Below the pieces are notes generated by a model. It was not told the DNA's origin. It made no database searches and saw nothing but the letters and a program-made list of their open reading frames with translations. A DNA stretch of 64,000 bases from Chelativorans sp. J32 (GTDB lineage: Bacteria; Pseudomonadota; Alphaproteobacteria; Rhizobiales; Rhizobiaceae). Numbering within the stretch: the first letter of the stretch is position 1; the number at the start of each line of letters is the position of its first letter. This document shows, piece after piece, positions 7,807 to 16,747 of the stretch. The stretch spans positions 124,001 through 188,000 of the forward strand of contig NZ_JAEQ01000005.1 of assembly GCF_000518985.1 (NCBI RefSeq). Direction: 5' to 3'. A program made the translations under genes and the position numbers.

Positions 7807-9303
7807 ATGGAGGAGATCGGTCATTTCATCGGCGGCAAGCGGGTTGCCGGTACGAGCGGCCGCTCGCAAAACGTGATGCAGCCCATGGACGGCTCGGTGC
7901 GCGCGAAGGTGGCGCTGGCCTCCGCAGCGGAAGTGCGGCAGGCAGTGGAGAACGCCAAGGCCGCGCAGCCCGCCTGGGGCGCCACCAACCCGCAGCGACG
8001 GGTTCGCGTTCTCATGAAATTCCTGGAGCTGGTGCACAAGGAATACGACTCGCTTGCCGAACTCCTTGCACGCGAGCACGGCAAAACCATTCTCGACGCC
8101 AAGGGCGACATCCAGCGCGGCCTCGAAGTCGTCGAAGTGTGCATCGGCGCACCGCATATGATGAAGGGTGAATATACCGAAGGTGCGGGGCCGGGCATCG
8201 ATACCTATTCCATGCGCCAGCCCCTGGGCGTGGTGGCCGGGATTACGCCCTTCAACTTTCCCGCCATGATTCCGCTGTGGAAGATCGCCCCGGCGATCGC
8301 CTGCGGCAACGCCTTCATCCTGAAGCCCTCGGAGCGGGACCCGAGCGTGCCGATGCGTCTTGCAGAACTCTTTGTCGAAGCCGGCCTCCCCGAAGGCGTC
8401 CTCAATGTCGTCAACGGGGATAAGGAAGCCGTGGATGCCATCCTTGACGACCCGGACATCCAGGCGGTGGGCTTCGTCGGCTCGACCCCGATCGCCAAGT
8501 ATATTTACAGCCGCGCGGCAGCGAGCGGTAAGCGCGCGCAATGCTTTGGGGGCGCGAAGAACCACCTGATCATCATGCCCGACGCCGACATGGATCAGAC
8601 TGTCGATGCTCTGATCGGCTCAGGATATGGCTCGGCAGGCGAGCGCTGCATGGCAGTTTCCGTTGCCGTGCCGGTGGGCAAGGAAACGGCGGACCGGCTG
8701 GTCGAGCGCCTGATCCCCCGTGTTGAGAGCCTGAAGGTCGGACCGTCCACGGACGCCACTGCCGATTTCGGCCCGCTGGTCACGAAGGAAGCGCTGGAGC
8801 GCGTCAAGGGCTATGTCGATCTTGGAGTCCAGGAAGGCGCCAAGCTCGTGGTCGACGGCCGGAATTTCCGGATGCAGGGCTATGAGAACGGCTTCTATAT
8901 GGGCGGCTGCCTGTTCGACGAGGTGACGCCGGACATGCGCATCTACAAGGAAGAGATCTTCGGCCCTGTTCTCTCTGTCGTGCGCGCCAACAGTTATGAG
9001 GAGGCGCTCCGCCTGCCCAACGATCACGAATATGGCAACGGCGTCGCGATCTTCACCCGCGACGGCGATGCCGCCCGCGATTTCGCCGCACGGGTCGATG
9101 TCGGTATGGTCGGCATCAACGTGCCGATCCCGGTGCCTATCGCCTACTATACCTTTGGCGGGTGGAAAGCGTCGGCATTCGGCGATCTCAACCAGCACGG
9201 TCCGGACGCCTTCCGCTTCTATACCAAGACGAAAACGGTCACCTCCCGCTGGCCTTCGGGCATCAAGGATGGTGCGGAGTTCGTCATTCCTACGATGCGC
9301 TAG
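7807..9303 (+). CDS. mmsA: CoA-acylating methylmalonate-semialdehyde dehydrogenase
   Basis: Converts methylmalonate semialdehyde to propionyl-CoA, and malonate semialdehyde to acetyl-CoA, with NAD+ and CoA; used in valine, thymine and inositol breakdown. 498 residues, normal length. The N-terminus EEIGHFIGGKRVAGTSGR, the active-site region SAGERCMAVS with the nucleophile Cys at about residue 281, GAKNHLIIMPDAD, and the C-terminal FGGWKASAFGDLNQHG are all typical of MMSDH rather than other aldehyde dehydrogenases. GGGAGAG lies about 6 bases before the ATG. Divergent from the LysR gene. The sequence after the stop contains decayed copies of its last codons. Confidence 0.95.
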   Translation: MEEIGHFIGGKRVAGTSGRSQNVMQPMDGSVRAKVALASAAEVRQAVENAKAAQPAWGATNPQRRVRVLMKFLELVHKEYDSLAELLAREHGKTILDAKGDIQRGLEVVEVCIGAPHMMKGEYTEGAGPGIDTYSMRQPLGVVAGITPFNFPAMIPLWKIAPAIACGNAFILKPSERDPSVPMRLAELFVEAGLPEGVLNVVNGDKEAVDAILDDPDIQAVGFVGSTPIAKYIYSRAAASGKRAQCFGGAKNHLIIMPDADMDQTVDALIGSGYGSAGERCMAVSVAVPVGKETADRLVERLIPRVESLKVGPSTDATADFGPLVTKEALERVKGYVDLGVQEGAKLVVDGRNFRMQGYENGFYMGGCLFDEVTPDMRIYKEEIFGPVLSVVRANSYEEALRLPNDHEYGNGVAIFTRDGDAARDFAARVDVGMVGINVPIPVPIAYYTFGGWKASAFGDLNQHGPDAFRFYTKTKTVTSRWPSGIKDGAEFVIPTMR

Positions 9304-9490
9304 GCAGCCGAAGAGGGTGCCTCGCCTGTTTGCCGTGCGGCGGGGCAGAGTTCGTCACCAGAACGATGCGCTAGGCACGCCCGGCGCGGCTTTTTCTGCA
9401 CGTCCCCGGGGCCGGCTTGCCGCCTCCATGGGCGTGCAGCGGATTTCCAGGATGGCGCAAAGTTCGTCATTCCTATGATGCGCCAGGCCC
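9262..9490 (+). repeat. three degenerate direct copies of the mmsA 3' end
   Basis: Copy 1 is the mmsA terminus and stop (9265-9306). Copy 2 at about 9341-9377 keeps GAGTTCGTCA, then ACGATGCGCTAGGCA identical. Copy 3 at about 9447-9489 keeps AGTTCGTCATTCCTA and ATGCGC-type sequence; by hand about 36 of 43 bases match copy 1 and most changes are transitions. At protein level the three read GAEFVIPTMR-stop, GAEFVTRTMR-stop and GAKFVIPMMRQ. Spacing between copies is about 75 and 105 bases. The 9304-9668 stretch holds no other gene that I can support. A GC-rich palindrome-like run follows copy 3 (about 9485-9502). Confidence 0.75.
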
Positions 9491-9668
9491 CCGGCCCGGG
9501 CCTGAGCACCTCGCAAAAACGTTACCGCCGGGCGTCGATTCTATGATGGTCGGTGGAACAGCTTCCAATCTCCATCGTTAACGACATCGAGAAATCCGCC
9601 GGAGTGCGGAGATAAGATAGCCGCCTTACGGGCCAAATAGATCCCTGGCGGTGGCAGGAGGTAGAGAC

Positions 9669-9989
9669 ATGACGAAGGCGCTTCGAGCCGCATTCGGCTT
9701 GGCGGCGGTGGCATCGGTCGCACTCTTTACGGGCGCTCAGCAGGCCACGAGCCAGAGCGGCGACGTCTGCGCTCCGCGCAAGGATCTCGTTGCCCAGCTT
9801 GGCGCCCAGTACCGGGAAAGCCAGAAAGCGGTCGGCCTGCTCGGCGATCAGGCGGTGATGGAAGTTTTCGCGTCGGATCAGGGCACATGGACGATTCTGA
9901 CGACCGATACCAACGGTACGAGCTGCATTGTGGCGGCCGGTGAAGGGTGGGACGATACCTTCACGAGACTCGTCGGCGAGGGCGTGTAA
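9669..9989 (+). CDS. small secreted protein, conserved in Alphaproteobacteria, function unknown
   Basis: 106 residues starting at ATG 9669, which has AGGAGG about 8 bases upstream; the frame is open from 9651 but that start lacks such a site. A signal peptide spans about residues 1-28 (AFGLAAVASVALFTGAQQATS). The mature part has the pattern DLVAQLGAQYRESQKAVGLLG, VMEVFASDQGTWTILTTDTNGTSCIVAAGEGW, which I recognise from an uncharacterised family of small periplasmic proteins in rhizobia. Two cysteines (in DVCAP and TSCIV) could form a disulfide. It converges with the GntR gene, with only five bases between stops. Confidence 0.75.
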   Translation: MTKALRAAFGLAAVASVALFTGAQQATSQSGDVCAPRKDLVAQLGAQYRESQKAVGLLGDQAVMEVFASDQGTWTILTTDTNGTSCIVAAGEGWDDTFTRLVGEGV

Positions 9990-9994
9990 CGGAA

Positions 9995-10654
9995 TCAGAG
10001 GCGGGCGACACTCTCGGCGTGCTTGCGCAGCAGGCTCATCAAGGCCTCCGCCTCGCCTCCGGCATCATCTTCGTTGCGATCGACGATGGCGCGGATCAGC
10101 CGCACGTGTCGCTCTGCTGCGTGGGCCAAGTCCGGCCCCGTCTGGAAGCGGTACCAGAATCGGCGGCAATGGGTCTGCAACGGCGCTGCGAGCTTCGCTG
10201 CGTAGGGATTGTCGGCAGTCTCAGCCAAGACCTCGTCGACCAGCTTATCCGCTTCCAGGAAATTGACGGGATCACCCGACACGACCGCCCTTTCCATGCG
10301 TAGTGCGGCCTCATGGAAGTGGGCGACCGCCGGGCCGGTGGCATAGCGTGCCGCCGAGCGGGCGAGCAGCACCTCGACGTTGTAGCGGGCATCGATGATC
10401 TTGACCCAGTCCGTGCGATTGAGCGGCGCGATCGCAAGGCCTGCCCGCGGGCGAACCTCCACCAATCCTTCCCATGCCAGCCGTTGGATCGCCTCCCGGA
10501 CAGGGGTGCGGCCGAGGCCAAGACTGTCGATCAAAGCCCCTTCGGTCGTGACGGAGCCGGGAGCAAGCTCCAGCGTCACGATCATTCTTTCAAGCTGGTC
10601 ATAAGCCTTGGCAGCAACCGGCCCCGGGGATTGTCTCTTGAGTTGAACCGGCAT
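9995..10654 (-). CDS. GntR-family transcriptional regulator, FCD (FadR-type C-terminal) domain
   Basis: 219 residues from ATG 10654; an upstream GTG at 10705 is possible but the added residues are not family-like. The winged helix-turn-helix covers about residues 12-75 (AYDQLERMIVTLELAPGS, LGLGRTPVREAIQRLAWEGLV), followed by the all-helical FCD ligand domain (about 90-215) in which Asp/His residues usually bind a metal and a carboxylate ligand. It is divergent from the DadA-like oxidoreductase gene, the likely target. A perfect 10-base palindrome in the shared intergenic region may be its site. Ligand unknown; an amino acid or its derivative is a guess from context. Confidence 0.9.
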   Translation of the reverse strand: MPVQLKRQSPGPVAAKAYDQLERMIVTLELAPGSVTTEGALIDSLGLGRTPVREAIQRLAWEGLVEVRPRAGLAIAPLNRTDWVKIIDARYNVEVLLARSAARYATGPAVAHFHEAALRMERAVVSGDPVNFLEADKLVDEVLAETADNPYAAKLAAPLQTHCRRFWYRFQTGPDLAHAAERHVRLIRAIVDRNEDDAGGEAEALMSLLRKHAESVARL

Positions 10655-10734
10655 GGCTAAGCCGCGGAATCTCCAATGATGTATCAGTCGGTGATTATAC
10701 TTCACAAAGCACGAGACGGGCTGTTATATACACC

Positions 10735-10744
10735 TGATATATCA
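10735..10744. promoter_or_regulatory. palindrome TGATATATCA, possible GntR operator
   Basis: A perfect 10-base palindrome in the AT-rich centre of the 289-base region between the GntR start (10654) and the oxidoreductase start (10944). FCD-type GntR proteins bind short, AT-centred palindromes of about this length. The assignment rests on position and symmetry only. Confidence 0.35.
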
Positions 10745-10943
10745 AAGCCACCCCTTATGGAGTACAAAACTGGCGGCCATATCCATATCAGTGATCGACA
10801 TTGGATCGCGCTGGCGCGAGGGGCCGCTTGGCGACAACCAGCTTCGCGCCCGGCCGGGCGAGCGAGGTCATTCGCGGGCACCGTGGCAAGGAACAGACAC
10901 GTCGTGGTGAAGGCCCAGCTCCGAGATTGGAGCATGCACTGAC

Positions 10944-12212
10944 ATGCAGAGCCGCAGGCCATCGCAGGACTGCGAGGTCGTCATCATCGGCGGTGGAATC
11001 ATCGGCATTTGTATTGCCGCCTATCTGGCCGAGAGCGGCAAGCGAGTCCTCGTGCTCGACCGTTCCGGCATCTGCGAGGAGACCAGTGCGGGCAGCGCAG
11101 GCGCGCTCGCCTTCTCTGATATCCTCCCGGTCACACATCAAAATGTGCTCTCCGAAATCCCCCATTGGCTCAGGGACCCGCTTGGTCCACTCTCCATCCC
11201 GCCGAGCTATCTGCCGAGGATTCTGCCCTGGCTGCGCCGATTTCTGAACGCTGGTCGCGCGGAGTATTTCGAAGCCGCTGTCTCTGCCCAAGCATCCATG
11301 ATGGCCCTGGCAGAACGCGAGTGGATGAGTTTGATCGGCCGGCTCGGATTGAAAGACATGCTGCGCGAGGACGGATGTCTGGAGCTCTATGAAACCGAGG
11401 AGGAGTTTCAGGCTGGGGAGGAAAGCTGGAAGCTGCGCCGCCGCTTCCACATCCCGTTTCAGCATCTAACGGGAGACGAAATCGCCGGATATCAGCCGGG
11501 CCTTTCCAAAAGATTCGTCCGGGCCACCTTCCTGCCGAGCTGGAAAACCGTCTCTGATCCGCAGCGGTTAGGGCATGCCATCTGGGCCCATGCCGAGGTT
11601 CACGGTGCCCGCCTCATGCCGTTGAGCGCAGATAACGTGACATGCGAGGCAGGAAAAATCACCGTCGCCGCCTCCAACGGCGAGAAATTCTCCTGCAACA
11701 CGCTCATCATTGCAGCCGGTGCGTGGTCCCGGCCCTTCGCGGCGGCTTTCGGCGACCGGGTCCCTTTGGAGACGGAGCGCGGCTATACGACGACGCTCCC
11801 GGCGGATTCGTTCGACCTGCGCCATCAGCTCGTCTTTCCGCGCCACGGCTTCGGGATCACCCCGCTTGAAACGGGGCTTCGCATCGGCGGCGCAGTGGAA
11901 CTGGGCGGTCTCAAGCGCCCGCCCAACTTTGCGCGGTCTCGGGCGATGCTGGACAAGGCGAGCCGTTTCCTGCCGGGGTTGAAGACAAGCGGTGGCCGGC
12001 AGTGGATGGGTTACCGGCCCTCCATGCCCGATTCGCTGCCGGTGCTCGGCCGCTCACGGAGAGAACCGTGCGTGCTCTATGCCTTCGGCCACGGCCATTT
12101 CGGTCTCACCCAGGCCGCGGCCACGGGCAGGATCATCCGCGATATTCTTCTGGAGCGCCCTCTTCCCATCGACCTCAGTCCCTTCGCGGCGAGCCGTTTT
12201 CGTCGGAGATGA
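10944..12212 (+). CDS. FAD-dependent oxidoreductase, DadA-like (D-amino acid dehydrogenase family)
   Basis: A 422-residue DAO-superfamily flavoprotein. The dinucleotide-binding motif VVIIGGGIIGICIAAYL is at about residues 12-28, followed by the ETSAGSAGAL turn typical of DadA-like enzymes (which often read TSxxNAGxL), and near the C-terminus QWMGYRPSMPDSLPVLGRS and FGHGHFGLTQAAATGRII, the FAD-contacting motifs of the DadA group. It probably oxidises a D-amino acid or another secondary amine and passes electrons to the membrane chain; the substrate is not readable. It stands alone behind a divergent GntR regulator, with the branched-chain amino acid transporter downstream after 356 bases, which fits amino-acid catabolism. 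Confidence 0.85.
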   Translation: MQSRRPSQDCEVVIIGGGIIGICIAAYLAESGKRVLVLDRSGICEETSAGSAGALAFSDILPVTHQNVLSEIPHWLRDPLGPLSIPPSYLPRILPWLRRFLNAGRAEYFEAAVSAQASMMALAEREWMSLIGRLGLKDMLREDGCLELYETEEEFQAGEESWKLRRRFHIPFQHLTGDEIAGYQPGLSKRFVRATFLPSWKTVSDPQRLGHAIWAHAEVHGARLMPLSADNVTCEAGKITVAASNGEKFSCNTLIIAAGAWSRPFAAAFGDRVPLETERGYTTTLPADSFDLRHQLVFPRHGFGITPLETGLRIGGAVELGGLKRPPNFARSRAMLDKASRFLPGLKTSGGRQWMGYRPSMPDSLPVLGRSRREPCVLYAFGHGHFGLTQAAATGRIIRDILLERPLPIDLSPFAASRFRRR

Positions 12213-12568
12213 TGGACCGTGCGATGCGCCGGACCGCTGCTGACACGCGCCTTTTGCGAGCGGTCCCAGGACGGTCGTTCGCTGCAGTATCTCGGTTGCA
12301 AAAGCAGCCCTCTAAGCGCAAGAATATATTCTGGAGGTAGTCATTGGGAGGAGGTTCTTCGAAGGTTGAGATAAAACCTGCCGTTGAAAGCGAGGACATT
12401 GCGCAATGCGAATGATAGCTTGCGCCGCACTCGCCATCCGCCAATGATGCGGAGAAATGACCCAGCGGAAGAAGCAGCGTCCAAAGCCGCGCGCCGCCAG
12501 GGTCTAGGGGATGAAAACGAAAACAACGGAATGCACCTTTGGTGACATTCGATGGGAGTCCTGCATAA
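12213..12568 (+). other. 356-base gap upstream of livH; possible leader peptide
   Basis: No conventional gene is visible. A 23-codon frame runs from TTG 12344 to TGA 12415, with GGAGG at about 12333-12337 in good position; it encodes a short hydrophilic peptide without amino-acid runs that would mark an attenuator. AAGAATATATTCTGG nearby is AT-rich and could hold a promoter -10 element. The livH ATG at 12569 has only a modest GGGAG about 11 bases upstream. The gap most probably carries the liv promoter and leader. Confidence 0.3.
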
Positions 12569-13498
12569 ATGGAGTATTTCTTTCAGCAGCTTATTAACGG
12601 GCTGACGCTGGGGTCCATCTATGGCCTGATCGCTATCGGCTATACGATGGTCTACGGCATTATCGGCATGATCAATTTCGCCCATGGCGATATTTTCATG
12701 ATCGGTGCCTTCATCTCTCTTGCGATGTTCCTGGTGCTGACCACAGTGCTGGGCTTTGCATTCCTGCCGGTGGTGCTGCTCCTGGTCCTGATCGTGGCGA
12801 TGCTCTTCACTTCCGCATGGGGGTGGGCTGTCGAACGTGTTGCCTACAGACCGCTACGCGGCTCGTTCCGCCTGGCTCCGCTGATCACGGCCATCGGCAT
12901 GTCGATCGTGCTGCAGAACTTCGTGCAAATCACCCAGGGCGCACGCGTCAAACCGCTGCCTCCGCAAATTCCCGGCGGCATAACCTTGTTTCAGGGCTCG
13001 ACGGAAGCCGGCACGATCGTGGTGCAGCTTTCCTACATGCAGATCATCATCATCGTTACGACCGTCGTTCTGATGGCGGCATTCACGCTCATCATCAACC
13101 GCACCTCGCTCGGGAGGGCCCAGCGGGCATGCGAGCAAGACCGCAAGATGGCCGCCCTTCTGGGGGTGGACGTGGACCGGACGATCTCCCTCACTTTCGT
13201 GATGGGCGCTGCGCTGGCTGCCGTTGCAGGCTTCATGTTCCTGCTGCTCTACGGCGTGATCGACTTCTATATCGGTTTCCTCGCCGGCGTTAAGGCCTTC
13301 ACGGCTGCCGTGCTCGGCGGCATCGGCTCCCTACCGGGCGCGATGCTGGGCGGTCTCCTCATCGGACTCATCGAGGTGTTCTGGTCCGGCTATTTCTCCG
13401 TCGAATACAAGGATGTGGCCGCCTTCTCGATCCTCGCGATCGTTCTCATATTCCTGCCGTCCGGACTGCTTGGACGTCCCGAAGTGGAGAAAGTATAA
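12569..13498 (+). CDS. livH: branched-chain amino acid ABC transporter permease LivH
   Basis: A 309-residue inner-membrane permease with about eight transmembrane segments. The start MEYFFQQLINGLTLGSIYGLIAIGYTMVYG and FAHGDIFMIGAF is diagnostic of LivH; the cytoplasmic EAA-like loop that contacts the ATPase is around TSLGRAQRACEQDRKMAALLGVD (residues about 180-200); FYIGFLAGVKAFTAAVLGGIGSLPG near the end is also family-typical. First gene of a LivHMGF operon; the stop TAA overlaps the livM ATG by one base. Forms the pore with LivM. Substrate range is set by the binding protein at 17256. Confidence 0.95.
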   Translation: MEYFFQQLINGLTLGSIYGLIAIGYTMVYGIIGMINFAHGDIFMIGAFISLAMFLVLTTVLGFAFLPVVLLLVLIVAMLFTSAWGWAVERVAYRPLRGSFRLAPLITAIGMSIVLQNFVQITQGARVKPLPPQIPGGITLFQGSTEAGTIVVQLSYMQIIIIVTTVVLMAAFTLIINRTSLGRAQRACEQDRKMAALLGVDVDRTISLTFVMGAALAAVAGFMFLLLYGVIDFYIGFLAGVKAFTAAVLGGIGSLPGAMLGGLLIGLIEVFWSGYFSVEYKDVAAFSILAIVLIFLPSGLLGRPEVEKV

Positions 13499-14949
13499 TG
13501 ACTGCTTCCGGAACCCACGTCCCCGCTTCCACACAGAAACCGGTCGGCGCCCAGGCGCAGGCCGAGGACCGGCGCTCTCTCGGCAGAACCGATACGGTCT
13601 CGGAAAACCGCCTCGCAGCATCGCTGCGGGACGCGGCGGTCGCCGCTTTCCTCGCCGGTGTGCTGGGGTTCTTCTTCATCGGCCTTCGGACGGACCTGGC
13701 CCCAGGCGGGCTCGATATCCGTATGCGCTGGGCCGCCTGGATCACGGCCATTATCGTCGTGTTCGTGGGCCGGCTGGCCCTGAACGTCTTCGTCTTCAAG
13801 GCCGCCCATCCGGTGGGCGAGGACATCGGCGCGAAGGTCGCAGGCATGGGCAGGGCTGTGCCGGGGCTGGGAAAATGGCTCACCCGCGCCCTGTTCCTGT
13901 TCGCGCTCGTGCTGCCCTTCTTCTTCACGACCTTCTTTCCGGGTCGCGACCGTCAATTTATCGACCTCGCCATCCTGATTATGACTTACATCATGCTGGG
14001 CTGGGGATTGAACATCGTGGTGGGCCTCGCCGGCCTCCTCGATCTCGGCTATGTCGCCTTCTATGCGGTTGGAGCCTATTCCTTCGCGCTGCTCGCCCAA
14101 CATTTCGAGATCGGCTTCTGGGCTGCCCTGCCGCTGGCCGGCCTGCTCGCGGCCTTCTGGGGCATGATTCTGGGTTTTCCGGTGCTGCGATTGCGAGGCG
14201 ATTATCTTGCGATCGTCACTCTCGCCTTCGGTGAGATCATCCGCGTGGTTCTCCTCAATTGGTACAGCTTCACGGGCGGCCCGAATGGGATTTCAGGAAT
14301 TCCGAAGCCGACCTTCTTCGGCTTGGAAATGAGTCGCGGCGATGACGGTTTCGCAGCCTTCTTCGGCATCGAATACGATCCGATCCAGCGCTTCATGTAT
14401 CTCTACTACATCATCTTCGCGCTGGCGCTTCTCACGAACCTCGTGACACTTCGGCTGCGCAAGCTTCCCATCGGGCGGGCTTGGGAGGCTCTGCGGGAAG
14501 ACGAGATCGCCTGCCGCTCACTCGGGATCAACACACGCAACACGAAGCTCACGGCCTTTGCGATCGGCGCGATGTTCGGCGGTTTTGCGGGTTCCTTCTT
14601 CGCCACCCGTCAGGGCTTCATCTCGCCGGAAAGCTTTTCCTTCATCGAATCGGCCATGATCCTGGCCATCGTCGTGCTCGGAGGATTGGGATCGCAGCTC
14701 GGCATCGTCATTGCCTCGATCGTCATGATCGGCGGCATCGAGATGCTGCGCAATCTGGGCTTCCTGACTGAGATCTTCGGGCCCGGCTTTGATCCGGTTC
14801 AATATCGCATGCTTATTTTCGGGCTCGCCATGGTCCTGATCATGGTCTGGAAGCCGCGCGGTCTCGTCACCACGCGCGAGCCGACGGCAGCGCTCAGGGA
14901 AAAGAAGCGCATTGGCGCGGATATGGTGGCACAGGGTGAGGGGCACTGA
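13498..14949 (+). CDS. livM: branched-chain amino acid ABC transporter permease LivM
   Basis: 483 residues, at the long end for LivM. The N-terminal 125 or so residues carry a hydrophilic lead of about 40 residues and two or three membrane segments, corresponding to the extra N-terminal region (DUF3382-like) seen in many LivM proteins. The core begins DLAILIMTYIMLGWGLNIVVGLAGLLDLGYVAFYAVGAYS-type sequence (about 160-200), followed by LRGDYLAIVTLAFGEIIR and the ATPase-contact loop GRAWEALREDEIACRSLGIN (about 325-344). Stop overlaps the livG ATG by one base. Partners LivH in the membrane. Confidence 0.95.
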   Translation: MTASGTHVPASTQKPVGAQAQAEDRRSLGRTDTVSENRLAASLRDAAVAAFLAGVLGFFFIGLRTDLAPGGLDIRMRWAAWITAIIVVFVGRLALNVFVFKAAHPVGEDIGAKVAGMGRAVPGLGKWLTRALFLFALVLPFFFTTFFPGRDRQFIDLAILIMTYIMLGWGLNIVVGLAGLLDLGYVAFYAVGAYSFALLAQHFEIGFWAALPLAGLLAAFWGMILGFPVLRLRGDYLAIVTLAFGEIIRVVLLNWYSFTGGPNGISGIPKPTFFGLEMSRGDDGFAAFFGIEYDPIQRFMYLYYIIFALALLTNLVTLRLRKLPIGRAWEALREDEIACRSLGINTRNTKLTAFAIGAMFGGFAGSFFATRQGFISPESFSFIESAMILAIVVLGGLGSQLGIVIASIVMIGGIEMLRNLGFLTEIFGPGFDPVQYRMLIFGLAMVLIMVWKPRGLVTTREPTAALREKKRIGADMVAQGEGH

Positions 14950-16016
14950 TGGCTTCGCTGATTGAAATGAACGCATCTGCAAGTGCCGTGCATCGCCGCT
15001 GGGAGGAAGATCCCATTCTCTCAGTCCAGCATCTCACCATGCGTTTTGGCGGCCTTGTCGCCATCAACGACCTGTCCTTCGACGTGGGCCGGGGTGACAT
15101 TACCGCACTGATCGGCCCGAACGGCGCGGGAAAGACGACCGTCTTCAATTGCGTGACCGGCTTCTACAAACCGACCGAAGGGCGCATCGTGATGCGCCAT
15201 GGACCGGGGCGGCAGGACGAACTCGTGCGTCAGATCACGGCCAGCGGCTTGCGTTGGAAGAAGGAGGACGGCCAGGGAATCTTCCTCCTCGAGCGAATGC
15301 CCGACCATGAAATCTCCGCCAGGGCCAAGGTGGCGCGCACCTTCCAGAACATCCGCCTCTTCGGCGGAATGACGGTTCTGGAAAACCTCCTCGTTGCCCA
15401 GCACAATCGGCTTGTCGTCGCGTCGGGATACAGTTTCGGCGGCATCCTGGGCCTCCCAACCTATCGGCGGGCGGAGAAGACGGCGATCGAAAAGGCCGTT
15501 TACTGGCTGGAACGCACTCACCTGATCGACCGCGCCGATGATCCCGCCGCCGATCTTCCTTACGGCGCACAGCGCCGGCTGGAAATTGCCCGGGCAATGT
15601 GTACGGATCCCGAGCTGCTTTGTCTCGACGAACCTGCTGCGGGCCTTAACCCACGCGAATCCGCAGAGCTCAACGAGCTTCTGAAATTCATCCGCGACAA
15701 TGGCACCTCCGTGCTTCTCATCGAACACGACATGGGTGTCGTCATGGAGATTTCGGACCACATCGTCGTGCTTGATTACGGAGTGAAGATCGCCGACGGC
15801 GACGCAATGGCCGTGAAGACCGACCCCAGAGTGATCGCAGCCTATCTCGGCGTCGAGGAGGAAGAGGAAATCGACGTGCCGGAAGTGTTGGAAGACGTGG
15901 TCGAACAGGTGGGGGAACTGCCGGGTTCACCGAATACCGAGCCTGAGCCTCCGGCCAGACAGCCTGCCGCAACGAAACGGTCCAGAAGCCGTGCCGGCAA
16001 GGGAGGCAAAGCATGA
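14949..16016 (+). CDS. livG: branched-chain amino acid ABC transporter ATPase LivG, with insertion and acidic/basic C-terminal tail
   Basis: ATPase with Walker A GPNGAGKTT (about residues 55-63), a signature DLPYGAQRRLEIARAM, Walker B LLCLDEPAAGLNP and the switch EHDMGVVMEISD. At 355 residues it is about 100 longer than enteric LivG. Two additions explain this: about 28 extra residues between the Walker A helix and the Q-loop (DELVRQITASGLRWKKEDG region, before VARTFQNIRLF), and a C-terminal tail after LGVEEEEE that is first acidic, then proline-rich, then basic (KRSRSRAGKGGKA). The tail is probably disordered. Stop overlaps the livF start (ATGA). Energises uptake together with LivF. Confidence 0.93.
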   Translation: MASLIEMNASASAVHRRWEEDPILSVQHLTMRFGGLVAINDLSFDVGRGDITALIGPNGAGKTTVFNCVTGFYKPTEGRIVMRHGPGRQDELVRQITASGLRWKKEDGQGIFLLERMPDHEISARAKVARTFQNIRLFGGMTVLENLLVAQHNRLVVASGYSFGGILGLPTYRRAEKTAIEKAVYWLERTHLIDRADDPAADLPYGAQRRLEIARAMCTDPELLCLDEPAAGLNPRESAELNELLKFIRDNGTSVLLIEHDMGVVMEISDHIVVLDYGVKIADGDAMAVKTDPRVIAAYLGVEEEEEIDVPEVLEDVVEQVGELPGSPNTEPEPPARQPAATKRSRSRAGKGGKA

Positions 16017-16747
16017 ACGGGGCTGGTGAAACCCTGCTCGAGGTGAGGGGCGTCGAAACCTATTACGGAAAGATCGCTGCCCTCAAAGGCGTTGATTTCA
16101 CCGTGGAACGCGGAGAGATCGTCACCATGATCGGCGCGAACGGGGCCGGGAAGTCGACGCTGATGATGACCATCTGCGGCACGCCTCAGGCGCGCAGCGG
16201 CCGGATAATTTACGAGGGAACGGACATCACGAACATGCCGACCCACGAGATCATGCGGCTCGGCATCGCGCAGTCGCCGGAGGGGCGGCGGATTTTCCCC
16301 CGCATGACGGTGATGGAAAACCTGCAGATGGGAGCGGCGCTCGTCGATCCCAAATATTTCGAAGATGACCTGCAGCGCGTCTTCACCCTCTTCCCCCGAT
16401 TGAAGGAGCGGATGGCCCAGCGGGGCGGCACTCTCTCCGGTGGCGAGCAGCAGATGCTGGCGATTGCGCGCGCGCTCATGAGCCGGCCGAAACTGCTGCT
16501 GCTGGACGAGCCGTCGCTCGGCTTGGCGCCGCTGATCGTGAAGCAGATCTTCGAAGCGATCCGCGAGCTCAACGAAAAGGAGGGGCTTACCGTCTTTCTC
16601 GTAGAGCAGAACGCCTTTCACGCTCTGAAACTCGCCCATCGCGGCTATGTGATGGTGAACGGCAACATCACCATGAGCGGTACAGGCAGGGAGCTTCTCA
16701 AGCGGGAAGAAGTGCGGGCGGCCTATTTGGAAGGCGGGAGGCATTGA
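16013..16747 (+). CDS. livF: branched-chain amino acid ABC transporter ATPase LivF
   Basis: 244 residues, normal for LivF. Walker A GANGAGKST at about residues 41-49, the LivF-specific SPEGRRIFPRMTVMENLQMGA segment after the Q-loop, signature LSGGEQQMLAIARAL, and Walker B LLLLDEPSLGLAP. It begins inside the livG stop codon and ends at TGA 16745-16747, whose last base is the first base of the next ATG. Heterodimer partner of LivG under LivH/LivM. Confidence 0.95.
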   Translation: MNGAGETLLEVRGVETYYGKIAALKGVDFTVERGEIVTMIGANGAGKSTLMMTICGTPQARSGRIIYEGTDITNMPTHEIMRLGIAQSPEGRRIFPRMTVMENLQMGAALVDPKYFEDDLQRVFTLFPRLKERMAQRGGTLSGGEQQMLAIARALMSRPKLLLLDEPSLGLAPLIVKQIFEAIRELNEKEGLTVFLVEQNAFHALKLAHRGYVMVNGNITMSGTGRELLKREEVRAAYLEGGRH

